Positions 1-7,467 of a DNA stretch of 53,678 nucleotides are shown here, piece by piece; position 1 is the first letter of the stretch; each line of letters begins with the position of its first letter. The notes under the pieces were generated by a model. The model saw only the letters and a program-made list of their open reading frames with translations, did not search any database and had not been told where the DNA came from. Where the stretch lies: contig FZLS01000011.1 in assembly GCA_900197625.1 (NCBI GenBank), positions 1-53,678 on the forward strand. The letters run 5' to 3'. The DNA is from Rhodobacteraceae bacterium Water-Bin34 (GTDB taxonomy: Bacteria; Pseudomonadota; Alphaproteobacteria; Rhodobacterales; Rhodobacteraceae). The position numbers were made by a program, and so were the translations under genes.

Positions 1-1
1 A

Positions 2-112
2 TGCCTGTTTCAAATGGAGGATGATGCAGTGCCAAAATGGTGGGTTGTGAGTGAATATATTCAAAGCTTTATGTTGGTTGTGAATTCATATACCTCATTA
101 ATAATGAGCTAG
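2..112 (+). CDS. 3' end of an unidentified upstream gene (partial)
   Basis: The frame beginning at base 2 stays open for 36 codons and ends with TAG at 110-112. The peptide looks like an ordinary folded C-terminus with several aromatic residues (for example PKWWVVSEYIQSFM) rather than random AT-rich translation. It lies 44 bases before the Gph-like gene on the same strand, so it may share a transcript with it. I do not recognise the family. It could also be a chance open stretch, since only 36 codons are visible. Confidence 0.4.
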   Translation, partial: CLFQMEDDAVPKWWVVSEYIQSFMLVVNSYTSLIMS

Positions 113-156
113 AAACTTCAGAAGATTTATTTTTAATATTAAGCGGATAGGGCGTT

Positions 157-819
157 ATGATGAATGCTATAAAAGCAATAATCTTTGATCTTGATGGTAC
201 CCTTATACATAGTGCGCCGGATATTCAATTTGCATCAAATGCAGCATTAAGAACTATTAATCGTGACCCACTTGATATTGAAACTATTATTTCTTTTATC
301 GGGAATGGTTCTGAAGTATTAGTGGATCGTTTTGTAGAATTTACTGGAGGTGGCAGTGAAACTCTTAAGCGTAAAGTATTTACTACGTTTATGAACGTCT
401 ATGAAGAAAATGTAACAACACTTACAAAGCCTTATCCTGGTGTTATTGATGCTTTGAGTGGATTTAAAGCCAGAGGTATAAAGCTGGGAATTTGTACGAA
501 TAAGCCAAATGATCTTGCAAATAAAATTTGTGTAAATTTAGATATTGCAAAATATTTTGATGTTATATGTGGATCAGTGGCAAACAAGCCAAAAAAACCT
601 GATCCATATTTATTAAAAAGTTGTGTTAATGCTATGGAATGTAATCTTGATGAGATTGCATATGTTGGTGATAGTACTATTGATTTTGATACAGCAATGA
701 ATGCTTCAATAAACTTTTATTTATTTTCTGGTGGATATCTTAATAGGCCTTATCCAAATTTTCATAAATGTATTCAGTTTAATGATTGGAAAAATATTAA
801 CATTAATTATAGTTCTTAA
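157..819 (+). CDS. gph: HAD-superfamily phosphatase, phosphoglycolate phosphatase-like
   Basis: A 220-residue cytoplasmic HAD hydrolase. Motif I is FDLDGTL near residues 10-16, with both aspartates (D11 and D13) needed by a phosphatase. Motif II is in GICTNKP, motif III is the lysine of KPDPYLL, and motif IV is GDSTIDFD. The cap and length fit the Gph/phosphoglycolate phosphatase family, which removes 2-phosphoglycolate. HAD specificity is hard to read from sequence, so another small phosphomonoester is possible. It precedes a phosphonate-type importer by 161 bases on the same strand, and a role in releasing phosphate from imported esters is conceivable but not shown. ATG 157 is followed by a second ATG at 160; either could be used. 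Confidence 0.75.
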   Translation: MMNAIKAIIFDLDGTLIHSAPDIQFASNAALRTINRDPLDIETIISFIGNGSEVLVDRFVEFTGGGSETLKRKVFTTFMNVYEENVTTLTKPYPGVIDALSGFKARGIKLGICTNKPNDLANKICVNLDIAKYFDVICGSVANKPKKPDPYLLKSCVNAMECNLDEIAYVGDSTIDFDTAMNASINFYLFSGGYLNRPYPNFHKCIQFNDWKNININYSS

Positions 820-980
820 CACTATGTTTTTATTTATTTATTATAAAATTTAACTTTTTTTAGATTATCATATACATTTTAAAACGAAAAAAACCGAACA
901 TTCATTATTGATGTTTAGTTTGAATTAGTGTTCGATCACTTCACTAAGATATATTTTTATTTTACTCAGGGAGGATTACT
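820..980. other. AT-rich leader before phnD
   Basis: This 161-base gap holds no gene. CGAACA (about 895) and TGTTCG (about 930) could pair around an AT-rich loop, but the distance makes this weak. I looked for the tandem CTGTCA-type repeats of a Pho box and did not see them. A strong Shine-Dalgarno AGGGAGG at 968-974 serves the phnD ATG at 981. Confidence 0.4.
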
Positions 981-1955
981 ATGAATTTAATAAACTCACT
1001 TTTGTCAGGCGCAGCGTTAACTTTAACGATGGCATTGGCAGCGCCTGCATTTGCAAACGATTGCCCTAGAGGTGATCTAGATACACGCTATTGTGACGCA
1101 AATGGCGATCTCATAGCTGATACACCAACGGATGCATCAGAATTGGTTGATCCAGATACTTTAATCTTTGCTTACACACCAGTTGAAGATCCAGCTGTTT
1201 ATAAAACTGCTTGGGCAGATTTTTTAACACACTTGGAAAAAGAAACTGGTAAATCGGTTGTGTTTTTCCCGGTTCAAAGTAATGCGGCTCAGATTGAAGC
1301 TATGCGTTCGGGACGTTTACACATTGCAGGATTCAATACTGGCTCAAATCCATTGGCAGTTAACTGTGCAGGATTTAATCCGTTTACTATAATGGCCTCA
1401 AAAGATGGAAATTTTGGTTATGAAATGGAGATAATTACATATCCCGGATCTGGAATTGAAAAAGTAGAAGATATTAGAGGCAAACAATTAGCCTTTACAT
1501 CTCCAACGTCTAATTCTGGATTCAAAGCACCATCTGCTATATTAAAAGGTGATTTTGATATGTTGCCAGAGCGTGATTTTGAGCCTGTTTACTCAGGAAA
1601 GCATGATAATTCAATTCTTGGTGTTGCAAACAAGGACTATATGGCAGCATCTATTGCAAATTCAGTTAAATCTCGCATGATTAGTCGTGAAGTTATCAAG
1701 GCTGAAGATGTTAAGGTTATTTATAAGTCGCAAACATTCCCAACAACGGGTTTTGGTACTGCGCACAACCTCACGCCTGAGTTAAAATCAAGTATTCGAA
1801 ATGCATTTTTTAATTTTGAATGGGCTGGTACATCATTAGAAGCTGAATTTGAAAAATCAAATGAAGGTCAATTCTTAGAAATGACTTATCAAGAATTTTG
1901 GGAAGTTATCAGAAAAATTGATACTGCAAACGGCGTAAGCTACGCTTGTCAATAA
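981..1955 (+). CDS. phnD: phosphonate-type ABC transporter, periplasmic binding protein
   Basis: A 324-residue periplasmic protein with a Sec signal peptide ending near APAFA (residue 25). The mature N-terminus carries a cysteine pair (DCPRGD...RYCD). The PhnD family signature is visible in NAAQIEAMRSGRLHIAGFNTGS, followed by the ligand-binding loop around TSPTSNSGFKAP. PhnD proteins bind phosphonates, phosphite or phosphate esters and deliver them to PhnE. It is followed by phnC and two phnE genes after a hairpin. No C-P lyase genes are present, so the ligand is open. The start is fixed by AGGGAGG seven bases before the ATG. Confidence 0.9.
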   Translation: MNLINSLLSGAALTLTMALAAPAFANDCPRGDLDTRYCDANGDLIADTPTDASELVDPDTLIFAYTPVEDPAVYKTAWADFLTHLEKETGKSVVFFPVQSNAAQIEAMRSGRLHIAGFNTGSNPLAVNCAGFNPFTIMASKDGNFGYEMEIITYPGSGIEKVEDIRGKQLAFTSPTSNSGFKAPSAILKGDFDMLPERDFEPVYSGKHDNSILGVANKDYMAASIANSVKSRMISREVIKAEDVKVIYKSQTFPTTGFGTAHNLTPELKSSIRNAFFNFEWAGTSLEAEFEKSNEGQFLEMTYQEFWEVIRKIDTANGVSYACQ

Positions 1956-1961
1956 AAATAC

Positions 1962-1990
1962 AAAGGGCGAACTTATTTGTTCGCCCTTTT
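1962..1990 (+). terminator. hairpin between phnD and phnC
   Basis: AAAGGGCGAA (1962-1971) pairs perfectly with TTCGCCCTTT (1980-1989) around an 8-base loop and runs into a short T tract. It is an intrinsic-terminator-like hairpin placed after the binding-protein gene and before the ATPase. It probably lets only part of transcription through, or protects the phnD mRNA 3' end. Confidence 0.8.
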
Positions 1991-2009
1991 ATATATATCG
2001 GAGAAATTT

Positions 2010-2801
2010 ATGCTAAAGCTTGATAAACTAGTCAAAACTTACAAAACTGGAGACCAAGCATTAAAAGCTGTGGATATTGAAATTCCCAAAGGGCAAGTTT
2101 TAGCTTTAATAGGACCATCTGGTGCGGGAAAATCTACTCTAATTAGATGTATCAATAGACTGGTTGAACCTACATCGGGTCAAGTTTACCTGAATGATGT
2201 TGAGCTCACGTGCCTATCTACATCTGCTTTGAGGCGAGAACGTAGGCGTATGGGGATGATATTCCAAGAATACGCATTGATAGAGCGTTTAACAGTTATG
2301 GAGAATGTTTTATCTGGGAGATTAGGGTATGTTGGTTTCTGGCGAAGTTTTTTACGTAAATTTCCACAAAGTGATGTTGATGAGGCATACAGATTGCTTG
2401 ATCGAGTTGGTCTCGCAGAGATGGCAGATAAGCGTGCTGACGAACTTTCTGGAGGGCAAAGGCAAAGAGTAGGAATATGTAGGGCTCTGATTCAAAATCC
2501 AGCATTACTTCTGGTTGATGAACCAACAGCTTCTCTTGATCCTAAAACTTCTCGCCAAATTATGCGTTTAATTTGTGAATTATGCCAAGAAAGAAATTTA
2601 GCAGCGATAATAAATATTCATGATGTTGCACTTGCTCAGATGTTTGTTCAGCGAGTAGTAGGTTTACGGTTTGGCGCAGTGCAATTTGATGGTCCACCTG
2701 AAAACCTAACACCTGAAGTTCTTACGATGATTTATGGTGAGGAAGATTGGGAAGCGACAATAGAAAAAATTGAAGATGAAGATGAAGCAGATTTGTTATG
2801 A
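2010..2801 (+). CDS. phnC: phosphonate-type ABC transporter ATPase
   Basis: A 263-residue ABC ATPase. Walker A is GPSGAGKST, the signature is [10 protein letters not shown], Walker B is LLLVDEP and the H-loop histidine is in NIHDVAL, all in PhnC order. The C-terminus is unusually acidic (about the last 15 residues, [12 protein letters not shown]). I take ATG 2010 as the start because GGAG lies about five bases upstream and the longer frame from 1977 would begin inside the preceding hairpin. It overlaps phnE by four bases and should energise both PhnE subunits. Confidence 0.9.
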   Translation: MLKLDKLVKTYKTGDQALKAVDIEIPKGQVLALIGPSGAGKSTLIRCINRLVEPTSGQVYLNDVELTCLSTSALRRERRRMGMIFQEYALIERLTVMENVLSGRLGYVGFWRSFLRKFPQSDVDEAYRLLDRVGLAEMADKRADELSGGQRQRVGICRALIQNPALLLVDEPTASLDPKTSRQIMRLICELCQERNLAAIINIHDVALAQMFVQRVVGLRFGAVQFDGPPENLTPEVLTMIYGEEDWEATIEKIEDEDEADLL

Positions 2802-3619
2802 GCGTAGATAATTTTAATGTTCAAACGAAACTTGGGCAACCGTGGAAAAGGCCTCCGTTTATTCAAACAAAACTACTTAGATGGACTATTATTTTTGGTA
2901 TAATAGCATATTTAATAGCGGCATATTTGTCAGTAGATGTGAATTGGTCCCGCGTTTATGAAGGTTTGGAACGTGGTAAAAAGTTTGTTTTAGCTTTTAC
3001 TAATCCAGATTTTACATCGCGTTCTTCAGATATTTGGAGTGGGATGATTGAAAGTATAATCATGACAGTAACATCTTCTGTTGTTGGAATTGGTATATCT
3101 ATTCCAATTGCACTAGGAGCAGCCCGTAATGTTGCACCGTTACCAATTTATTTAATTTGTAGGGGAATAATAGCAATTAGTCGGGCTTTGCAAGAAATAA
3201 TAGTTGCAATTTTATTGGTTGCTATATTTGGCTTCGGACCACTAGCTGGCTTTTTAACTCTAAGCTTTGCTACAATTGGCTTTTTGTCAAAACTTCTAGC
3301 TGAAGATATTGAAAGCATGGATAAAGTTCAAGCAGAAGCGATAAAGGCTTCAGGTGCTAAATGGACGCAATGGATTAATTATGGTGTTCAACCACAAGTT
3401 ATGCCGCGATTAATTGGCCTAAGTATTTATAGAGTAGATATAAATTTTCGCGAAAGTGCTATCTTAGGACTGGTAGGTGCTGGAGGGATAGGTGCTACCC
3501 TTAATACTGCATTTGATCGATATGAATATGATACCGCTGCAGCTATATTATTACTAATTATATTAATTGTTATGGCTTTAGAATATATCTCTGGCATAAT
3601 CAGGGCGAGGGTTCAATAA
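2798..3619 (+). CDS. phnE: phosphonate-type ABC transporter permease, first copy
   Basis: A 273-residue inner-membrane protein of the MetI/PhnE permease family with about six membrane spans. The first is near residues 30-47 ([15 protein letters not shown]). The coupling EAA loop is [21 protein letters not shown], and the family-typical [16 protein letters not shown] follows. Its ATG overlaps the end of phnC and its stop overlaps the next phnE by one base, so the genes are translationally coupled. With the second PhnE it should form a heterodimeric channel. Confidence 0.9.
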   Translation: MSVDNFNVQTKLGQPWKRPPFIQTKLLRWTIIFGIIAYLIAAYLSVDVNWSRVYEGLERGKKFVLAFTNPDFTSRSSDIWSGMIESIIMTVTSSVVGIGISIPIALGAARNVAPLPIYLICRGIIAISRALQEIIVAILLVAIFGFGPLAGFLTLSFATIGFLSKLLAEDIESMDKVQAEAIKASGAKWTQWINYGVQPQVMPRLIGLSIYRVDINFRESAILGLVGAGGIGATLNTAFDRYEYDTAAAILLLIILIVMALEYISGIIRARVQ

Positions 3620-4434
3620 TGCCATCATATGATAACAATGGTTTGAAAGTTTGGCAAAAACGAACCAATCGCGAAAGTATATTCCATTGGCTATTATGGT
3701 TAATTGGGATTATGATTTTTACATATTGCTGGCAACAAATTTCAAAATCAACAACTTGGTTCTTTGTTTGGGATGCCCCAAGAATAGCTACTGATTTATG
3801 GACACGCGCTACACCACCTAAGTGGGAATATATATCTCAATTGGGTAAACCTATTTGGGATACTTTGAATATTGCTACACTTGGAACATTATTTGCATTG
3901 ATAATAGCTGTTCCTGTTGCATTTCTTGCTGCAAGAAATACCACTCCCTCAAGATTTATCATTAGACCAATTGCTTTGCTAATAATTGTTTCAACCCGCT
4001 CGATTAATTCACTCATTTGGGCTCTTTTATTAATTGCAATTATTGGGCCAGGAGTTTTTGCTGGAATTATCGCAATTGCGATACGCTCGATTGGTTTTTG
4101 TGCTAAACTGCTTTACGAAGCAATTGAAGAAATTGATGCAACTCAAGTTGAAGCTATCAGTGCAACAGGGGCATCTCGTTGGCAGGTTATGGTTTATGGT
4201 ATCGTACCTCAAATAATGCCTGCTTTTGCTGGTATTTCTGTTTTTAGGTGGGATATCAATATTCGTGAAAGTACTGTTTTGGGTTTAGTTGGTGCTGGTG
4301 GCATTGGGTTGCAACTTTCGGCGTCTCTAAATGTGTTGGCTTGGCCACAGGTTTCTCTTATTTTACTTGTTATATTATTAGCTGTTGTTATTTCTGAGTG
4401 GGTATCAGCCAAAGTTCGTGGTGCAATCATTTAG
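3619..4434 (+). CDS. phnE: phosphonate-type ABC transporter permease, second copy
   Basis: A 271-residue inner-membrane permease, paralogous to the preceding gene. The EAA loop is EAISATGASRWQVMVYGIVPQ, followed by [17 protein letters not shown]. The first membrane span is near residues 25-42. Two phnE genes in tandem are common in alphaproteobacterial phosphonate importers. It starts on the last base of the first phnE and ends 33 bases before the HAD-IIA gene, so it belongs to the same transcript. Confidence 0.9.
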   Translation: MPSYDNNGLKVWQKRTNRESIFHWLLWLIGIMIFTYCWQQISKSTTWFFVWDAPRIATDLWTRATPPKWEYISQLGKPIWDTLNIATLGTLFALIIAVPVAFLAARNTTPSRFIIRPIALLIIVSTRSINSLIWALLLIAIIGPGVFAGIIAIAIRSIGFCAKLLYEAIEEIDATQVEAISATGASRWQVMVYGIVPQIMPAFAGISVFRWDINIRESTVLGLVGAGGIGLQLSASLNVLAWPQVSLILLVILLAVVISEWVSAKVRGAII

Positions 4435-4467
4435 AAATTACTAACTTGAATAAAATAGGATAAAATT

Positions 4468-5361
4468 TTGCAAACCAATGAAGCCTTCTTAGAGTATGAA
4501 TCTGTACGCCATAGACTTCCCGCCGTGTCTGAAATTGGCCAATGTCTGCATTTGTCAAATTTAGAAGATTTAATAGATGAAATTGATGTATTCTTACTTG
4601 ATGCTTTTGGTGTTTTAAATATTGGAAATACTGCAATCGAAGGAGTTCCTGAAAGAGTTTCAAAACTTCAAAGTATTGGAAAAAGGGTAATAGTAGTCTC
4701 AAATGCTGGTGGTTTTCCTCATGCATTATTAATGAAGAAATATGCTGACTTAGGATACAATTTTGACACAGAAGATGTGATAACGAGCAGAAAAGCACTG
4801 TTAAGAGGATTGTCAGAACTTCCAACTCAAAAATATGGTTTAATGGCAACTAAAAGTTTGGGTCGTGCTGACTTAGAAAATATTAATGTAACATATCTTT
4901 CTGAAAATATCATTGATTATGATAATTCGGATGCATTTCTTTTACTAGGTAGCGCAGTCTGGACTGAAGATCGTCAAGAAATGTTGTTAGATTCTTTGAA
5001 ACGCAATTCTCGTCCAGTTTATGTGGGTAACCCAGATATCGTTGCACCCCGTGAAGGAGGATTTTCTGTTGAACCGGGAAGCTTTGCACACAGGGTTGCT
5101 GATACGACTGGCATTTCCCCAGTATTTTATGGAAAGCCATTTGGTAATATTTTTGATCTCGCATTTGAAAGGCTAGGTGAATTTGACCCCGAAAGAACAG
5201 TTATGGTTGGAGATAGTTTGCATACAGATATATTAGGTGGCCATATCGCGGGTCTTAAAACAGCCCTAGTTGCTGGGCATGGATTTTTTGCAGGTCAAGA
5301 TATTAAAAAACCTATTGAGATATCTGGAATTAAACCAGATTTTATTTTAGCCAACCCTTAA
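4468..5361 (+). CDS. HAD-superfamily class IIA hydrolase (TIGR01459-like) in the phn operon
   Basis: A 297-residue cytoplasmic protein of the HAD class IIA type. Motif I is LLDAFGVLN with the nucleophile at D45. Later motifs are VVSNAGG (motif II), KPFGNIF (motif III lysine) and GDSLHTDILGG (motif IV). Residue 47, normally the second Asp of a phosphatase, is Phe. Related alphaproteobacterial proteins often have D-x-W/F here, so it is a family trait and not damage. TTG 4468 is the likely start: AGGA lies seven bases upstream and the next in-frame Met is deep in the protein. Position in the operon suggests it acts on the imported compound, but the substrate is unknown. Confidence 0.75.
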   Translation: MQTNEAFLEYESVRHRLPAVSEIGQCLHLSNLEDLIDEIDVFLLDAFGVLNIGNTAIEGVPERVSKLQSIGKRVIVVSNAGGFPHALLMKKYADLGYNFDTEDVITSRKALLRGLSELPTQKYGLMATKSLGRADLENINVTYLSENIIDYDNSDAFLLLGSAVWTEDRQEMLLDSLKRNSRPVYVGNPDIVAPREGGFSVEPGSFAHRVADTTGISPVFYGKPFGNIFDLAFERLGEFDPERTVMVGDSLHTDILGGHIAGLKTALVAGHGFFAGQDIKKPIEISGIKPDFILANP

Positions 5362-5385
5362 AGTTAAATTTAAAATATTTATTAG

Positions 5386-5420
5386 CTAAAAATAAGTTTC
5401 ATTCTTTTTCTTATTTTTAG
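5386..5420. terminator. bidirectional terminator between convergent genes
   Basis: CTAAAAATAAG (5386-5396) pairs perfectly with CTTATTTTTAG (5410-5420) around a 13-base, T-rich loop. It sits between the ends of the HAD-IIA gene and the minus-strand hypothetical gene and could stop transcription from both sides. Confidence 0.7.
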
Positions 5421-5422
5421 AA

Positions 5423-6061
5423 TTAAACTGGCTTACCAAAAACAATTAGAACTGCATATTTTTTTCGCTTACATCCTTGGACTGGGGGAGGGTCTTCACC
5501 GGGCTTTAGAGGAAACACATTTTGATTAGCATTTACTGGTGAGCATGTTCCTAATCCATTCTCTGGTGTATATCGTGTAGATCGGCATGGCCCATGTGTT
5601 ACATTTGCTATAGTTTTATTATCTGAGAGTGACCAAGCTTGTGTTCCGGTGGTGTCTGGAGGCTCAACTGTAAGCAAAGAAATATGTTCTTCACCATTTG
5701 TCACATAATACTTACCTGCGGGCATTGGAAACTCTGGAGCTTTCATTATTAATCCGTTTTCGTCTAGCCACCAATCGTCGATATTAAATCTCCAACCTGC
5801 AGGAGCAATATTTCCAGCTTTTTGTAAGAGTTTATAAAACCGCAACCATACTCCAATTGGACCGGGATCTATTCTCCACAGCCCCCATGTTTCAGCGCCA
5901 GTTCCTGAAGTTGAATTACCTTGTGCAAGTGCAGCAATGTATTGAGTTCTTATTCGTTTAAATTTGGTTTGTGCTAAAGTTTGACTACTTACTCCCACAG
6001 TTAGGGAGCTTAACAAAAGTGTAATCCATTTGCGCCTTGTAATATGTGTTATGTTTTTCAT
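5423..6061 (-). CDS. secreted protein of unknown function
   Basis: A 212-residue protein I cannot assign to a named family. The N-terminus has THITRRKWITLLLSS followed by a hydrophobic stretch and an ALAQ-type cleavage site near residue 31. The paired arginines make a Tat signal plausible and Sec is the alternative. The mature part contains GTGAETWGLWRIDPGPIGVW, an IDDWWLDENG segment and two or three cysteines near the C-terminus. It looks like a conserved globular domain, not a repeat. It lies between the phn operon and the LacI gene, 77 bases from the latter on the same strand, with no clear functional tie to either. Confidence 0.65.
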   Translation of the reverse strand: MKNITHITRRKWITLLLSSLTVGVSSQTLAQTKFKRIRTQYIAALAQGNSTSGTGAETWGLWRIDPGPIGVWLRFYKLLQKAGNIAPAGWRFNIDDWWLDENGLIMKAPEFPMPAGKYYVTNGEEHISLLTVEPPDTTGTQAWSLSDNKTIANVTHGPCRSTRYTPENGLGTCSPVNANQNVFPLKPGEDPPPVQGCKRKKYAVLIVFGKPV

Positions 6062-6138
6062 TTAAATCTCGTGATAATAAATACTATCTATAATATGTGT
6101 CTAATTTCAAATTAGAAAACATAAAATTTTTTTCATAT

Positions 6139-7185
6139 TTACTTATGCGCAGGTTTATAACGTTTGGTTGATGAACCAATTGTCAATTCTGCTTCTAGTA
6201 AAATTCCTTGTTTTTCTTGATTAGGGTTGTCTATGGCATCAAGTAAAAGATTTGCACTTTTATACCCAGCTTCTCGTACTGATGATTTTGCTGATGTAAA
6301 TAATGGAATTTTTCCTTCGTCACGAAAATAAGATAGATCATCGTCAAAAATTAGAACAGAAATATCACGACCAATCTTTAAGTTTTTATCTTCGAGTGCT
6401 CGCCTTATCCCAATTGCTAATATTATTGAAGAAGATATAATTGCTGTAGGTGCATTTTTAGCTTCAAGTAATTTCAATGTACTTGTATATCCAAATGGTT
6501 CAGTCATATCACCGCTGTAAATTTTTGTTGTGTCAGTATCTAACTGGTTTTTTGTTAATGCTCGAGAATACCCAGCCGCCCGACGCATTGCAAAATCCAT
6601 ATCAGGATTGCCATTAATCAAACCAATGGAATTGTGGCCAAGATCTAATAGAAATTCTGTAGCCCTAAAAAAAGCATTTTCATTATTCACATCAACCCAG
6701 TTATAATTTTCTTGAACTCCACTCGAACGACCGTGAACAACAAATGGCAGGCCAAGTTTATTTAACATAGCTATTCTATTGTCATTAATTTTTGGTGCGT
6801 GAACCACAACTCCATCAACTGCTGAACGAGCTGCTAAATCTTTATATATTTCAACCTCATCTTCATCTTTTGCTAAAGTAAGCATCAAATCATAATTACC
6901 TTCTTTATATCTTTCAGTTGCACCTGCTATGAAGTCTGAGAAGATTGGATTTACCAGTTCATGCTCTTTTGAAGAGCTAATGATATGCGCGATTGTCATA
7001 GACTTACCTGATGCTAATCTTTTCGCTCTAGTGTTAGGTAGGTAGTTATATTTTTTTGCTGCTATTTGGACGCGATGACGTGTTTTCTCATTTACTTCTG
7101 GAAAGCCATTCAATGCTCTACTCACGGTTGTTTGTGAAAGTTCAAGGATAGACGATAGTTGTTTAAGATTTGTAATGTTTTTCAA
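6139..7185 (-). CDS. aglR: LacI-family regulator of the alpha-glucoside operon
   Basis: A 348-residue transcriptional repressor. The N-terminal helix-turn-helix is visible in SSILELSQTTVSRALNGFPEVNEKT, with the hinge before ANxRAKRLASG. A periplasmic-binding-protein-like sugar domain runs from about residue 62 to the end. It is divergent from aglE, the arrangement of aglR in Sinorhizobium. The start is TTG 7185, with GGAAG just upstream. A degenerate operator overlaps this start, suggesting autoregulation. The inducer is probably an alpha-glucoside, inferred from the neighbouring operon. Confidence 0.85.
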   Translation of the reverse strand: MKNITNLKQLSSILELSQTTVSRALNGFPEVNEKTRHRVQIAAKKYNYLPNTRAKRLASGKSMTIAHIISSSKEHELVNPIFSDFIAGATERYKEGNYDLMLTLAKDEDEVEIYKDLAARSAVDGVVVHAPKINDNRIAMLNKLGLPFVVHGRSSGVQENYNWVDVNNENAFFRATEFLLDLGHNSIGLINGNPDMDFAMRRAAGYSRALTKNQLDTDTTKIYSGDMTEPFGYTSTLKLLEAKNAPTAIISSSIILAIGIRRALEDKNLKIGRDISVLIFDDDLSYFRDEGKIPLFTSAKSSVREAGYKSANLLLDAIDNPNQEKQGILLEAELTIGSSTKRYKPAHK

Positions 7186-7196
7186 AGCGCTTCCAG
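7181..7196. promoter_or_regulatory. degenerate LacI-type operator at the aglR start
   Basis: TTCAAAGCGCTTCCAG repeats the left half and centre of the perfect palindrome at 7325-7340, with a degenerate right half. It covers the TTG start and ribosome-binding region of aglR. The two sites are 144 bases apart centre to centre, so autoregulation or looping is possible. Confidence 0.6.
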
Positions 7197-7285
7197 ACCA
7201 TCAACTCTATTATAATTTTTAGATTAATTTAGATATTAATATATAAAATATATATATCAATAAAGAATTTATATTCTTTTGTCAG

Positions 7286-7315
7286 TTGACTCTATGCTTG
7301 TAATCTGATTATTTT
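7286..7315 (+). promoter_or_regulatory. candidate promoter of aglE
   Basis: TTGACT (7286-7291) and TATTTT (7310-7315) are 18 bases apart and resemble -35 and -10 elements. Transcription would begin just before or in the operator palindrome, as expected for a LacI-type roadblock. This is a reading by eye only. Confidence 0.4.
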
Positions 7316-7323
7316 TAGGGATA

Positions 7324-7341
7324 ATTCAAAGCGCTTTGAAT
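7324..7341. promoter_or_regulatory. LacI-family operator upstream of aglE
   Basis: ATTCAAAGCGCTTTGAAT is a perfect 18-base palindrome with a central CG, typical of LacI-family operators. It lies in the divergent interval between aglR and aglE, just after the candidate aglE promoter. Binding of AglR is inferred from this position. Confidence 0.85.
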
Positions 7342-7467
7342 GCTGGACAGAAATGTCCTGCTTGCAAACTGTAAACAAATATGCAGATCTATTAAGGATT
7401 ATCGAAAGAAAATGTTCTATAGCCTATTTTCTGGGGATTTATAATTAACACTATTGGGAGGTACTAT

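Noticed and set aside
820-980. Pho box before phnD
   Set aside because: No tandem CTGTCA-like repeats with 11-base spacing are visible.
2296-2526. Minus-strand open frame inside phnC
   Set aside because: Lies wholly within a clear ATPase gene, has no family features and no ribosome site. The same applies to other antisense frames within htpG, galT, preA, tctA, dppC and the tctDE-linked binding-protein gene.
4427-4849. Minus-strand 140-codon frame opposite the HAD-IIA gene
   Set aside because: Leu/His/Gln-rich low-quality translation opposite a well-supported gene.
4468-5361. NagD (ribonucleotide monophosphatase) assignment
   Set aside because: NagD has DxD in motif I, whereas this protein has DAF; the TIGR01459-like subfamily fits better.
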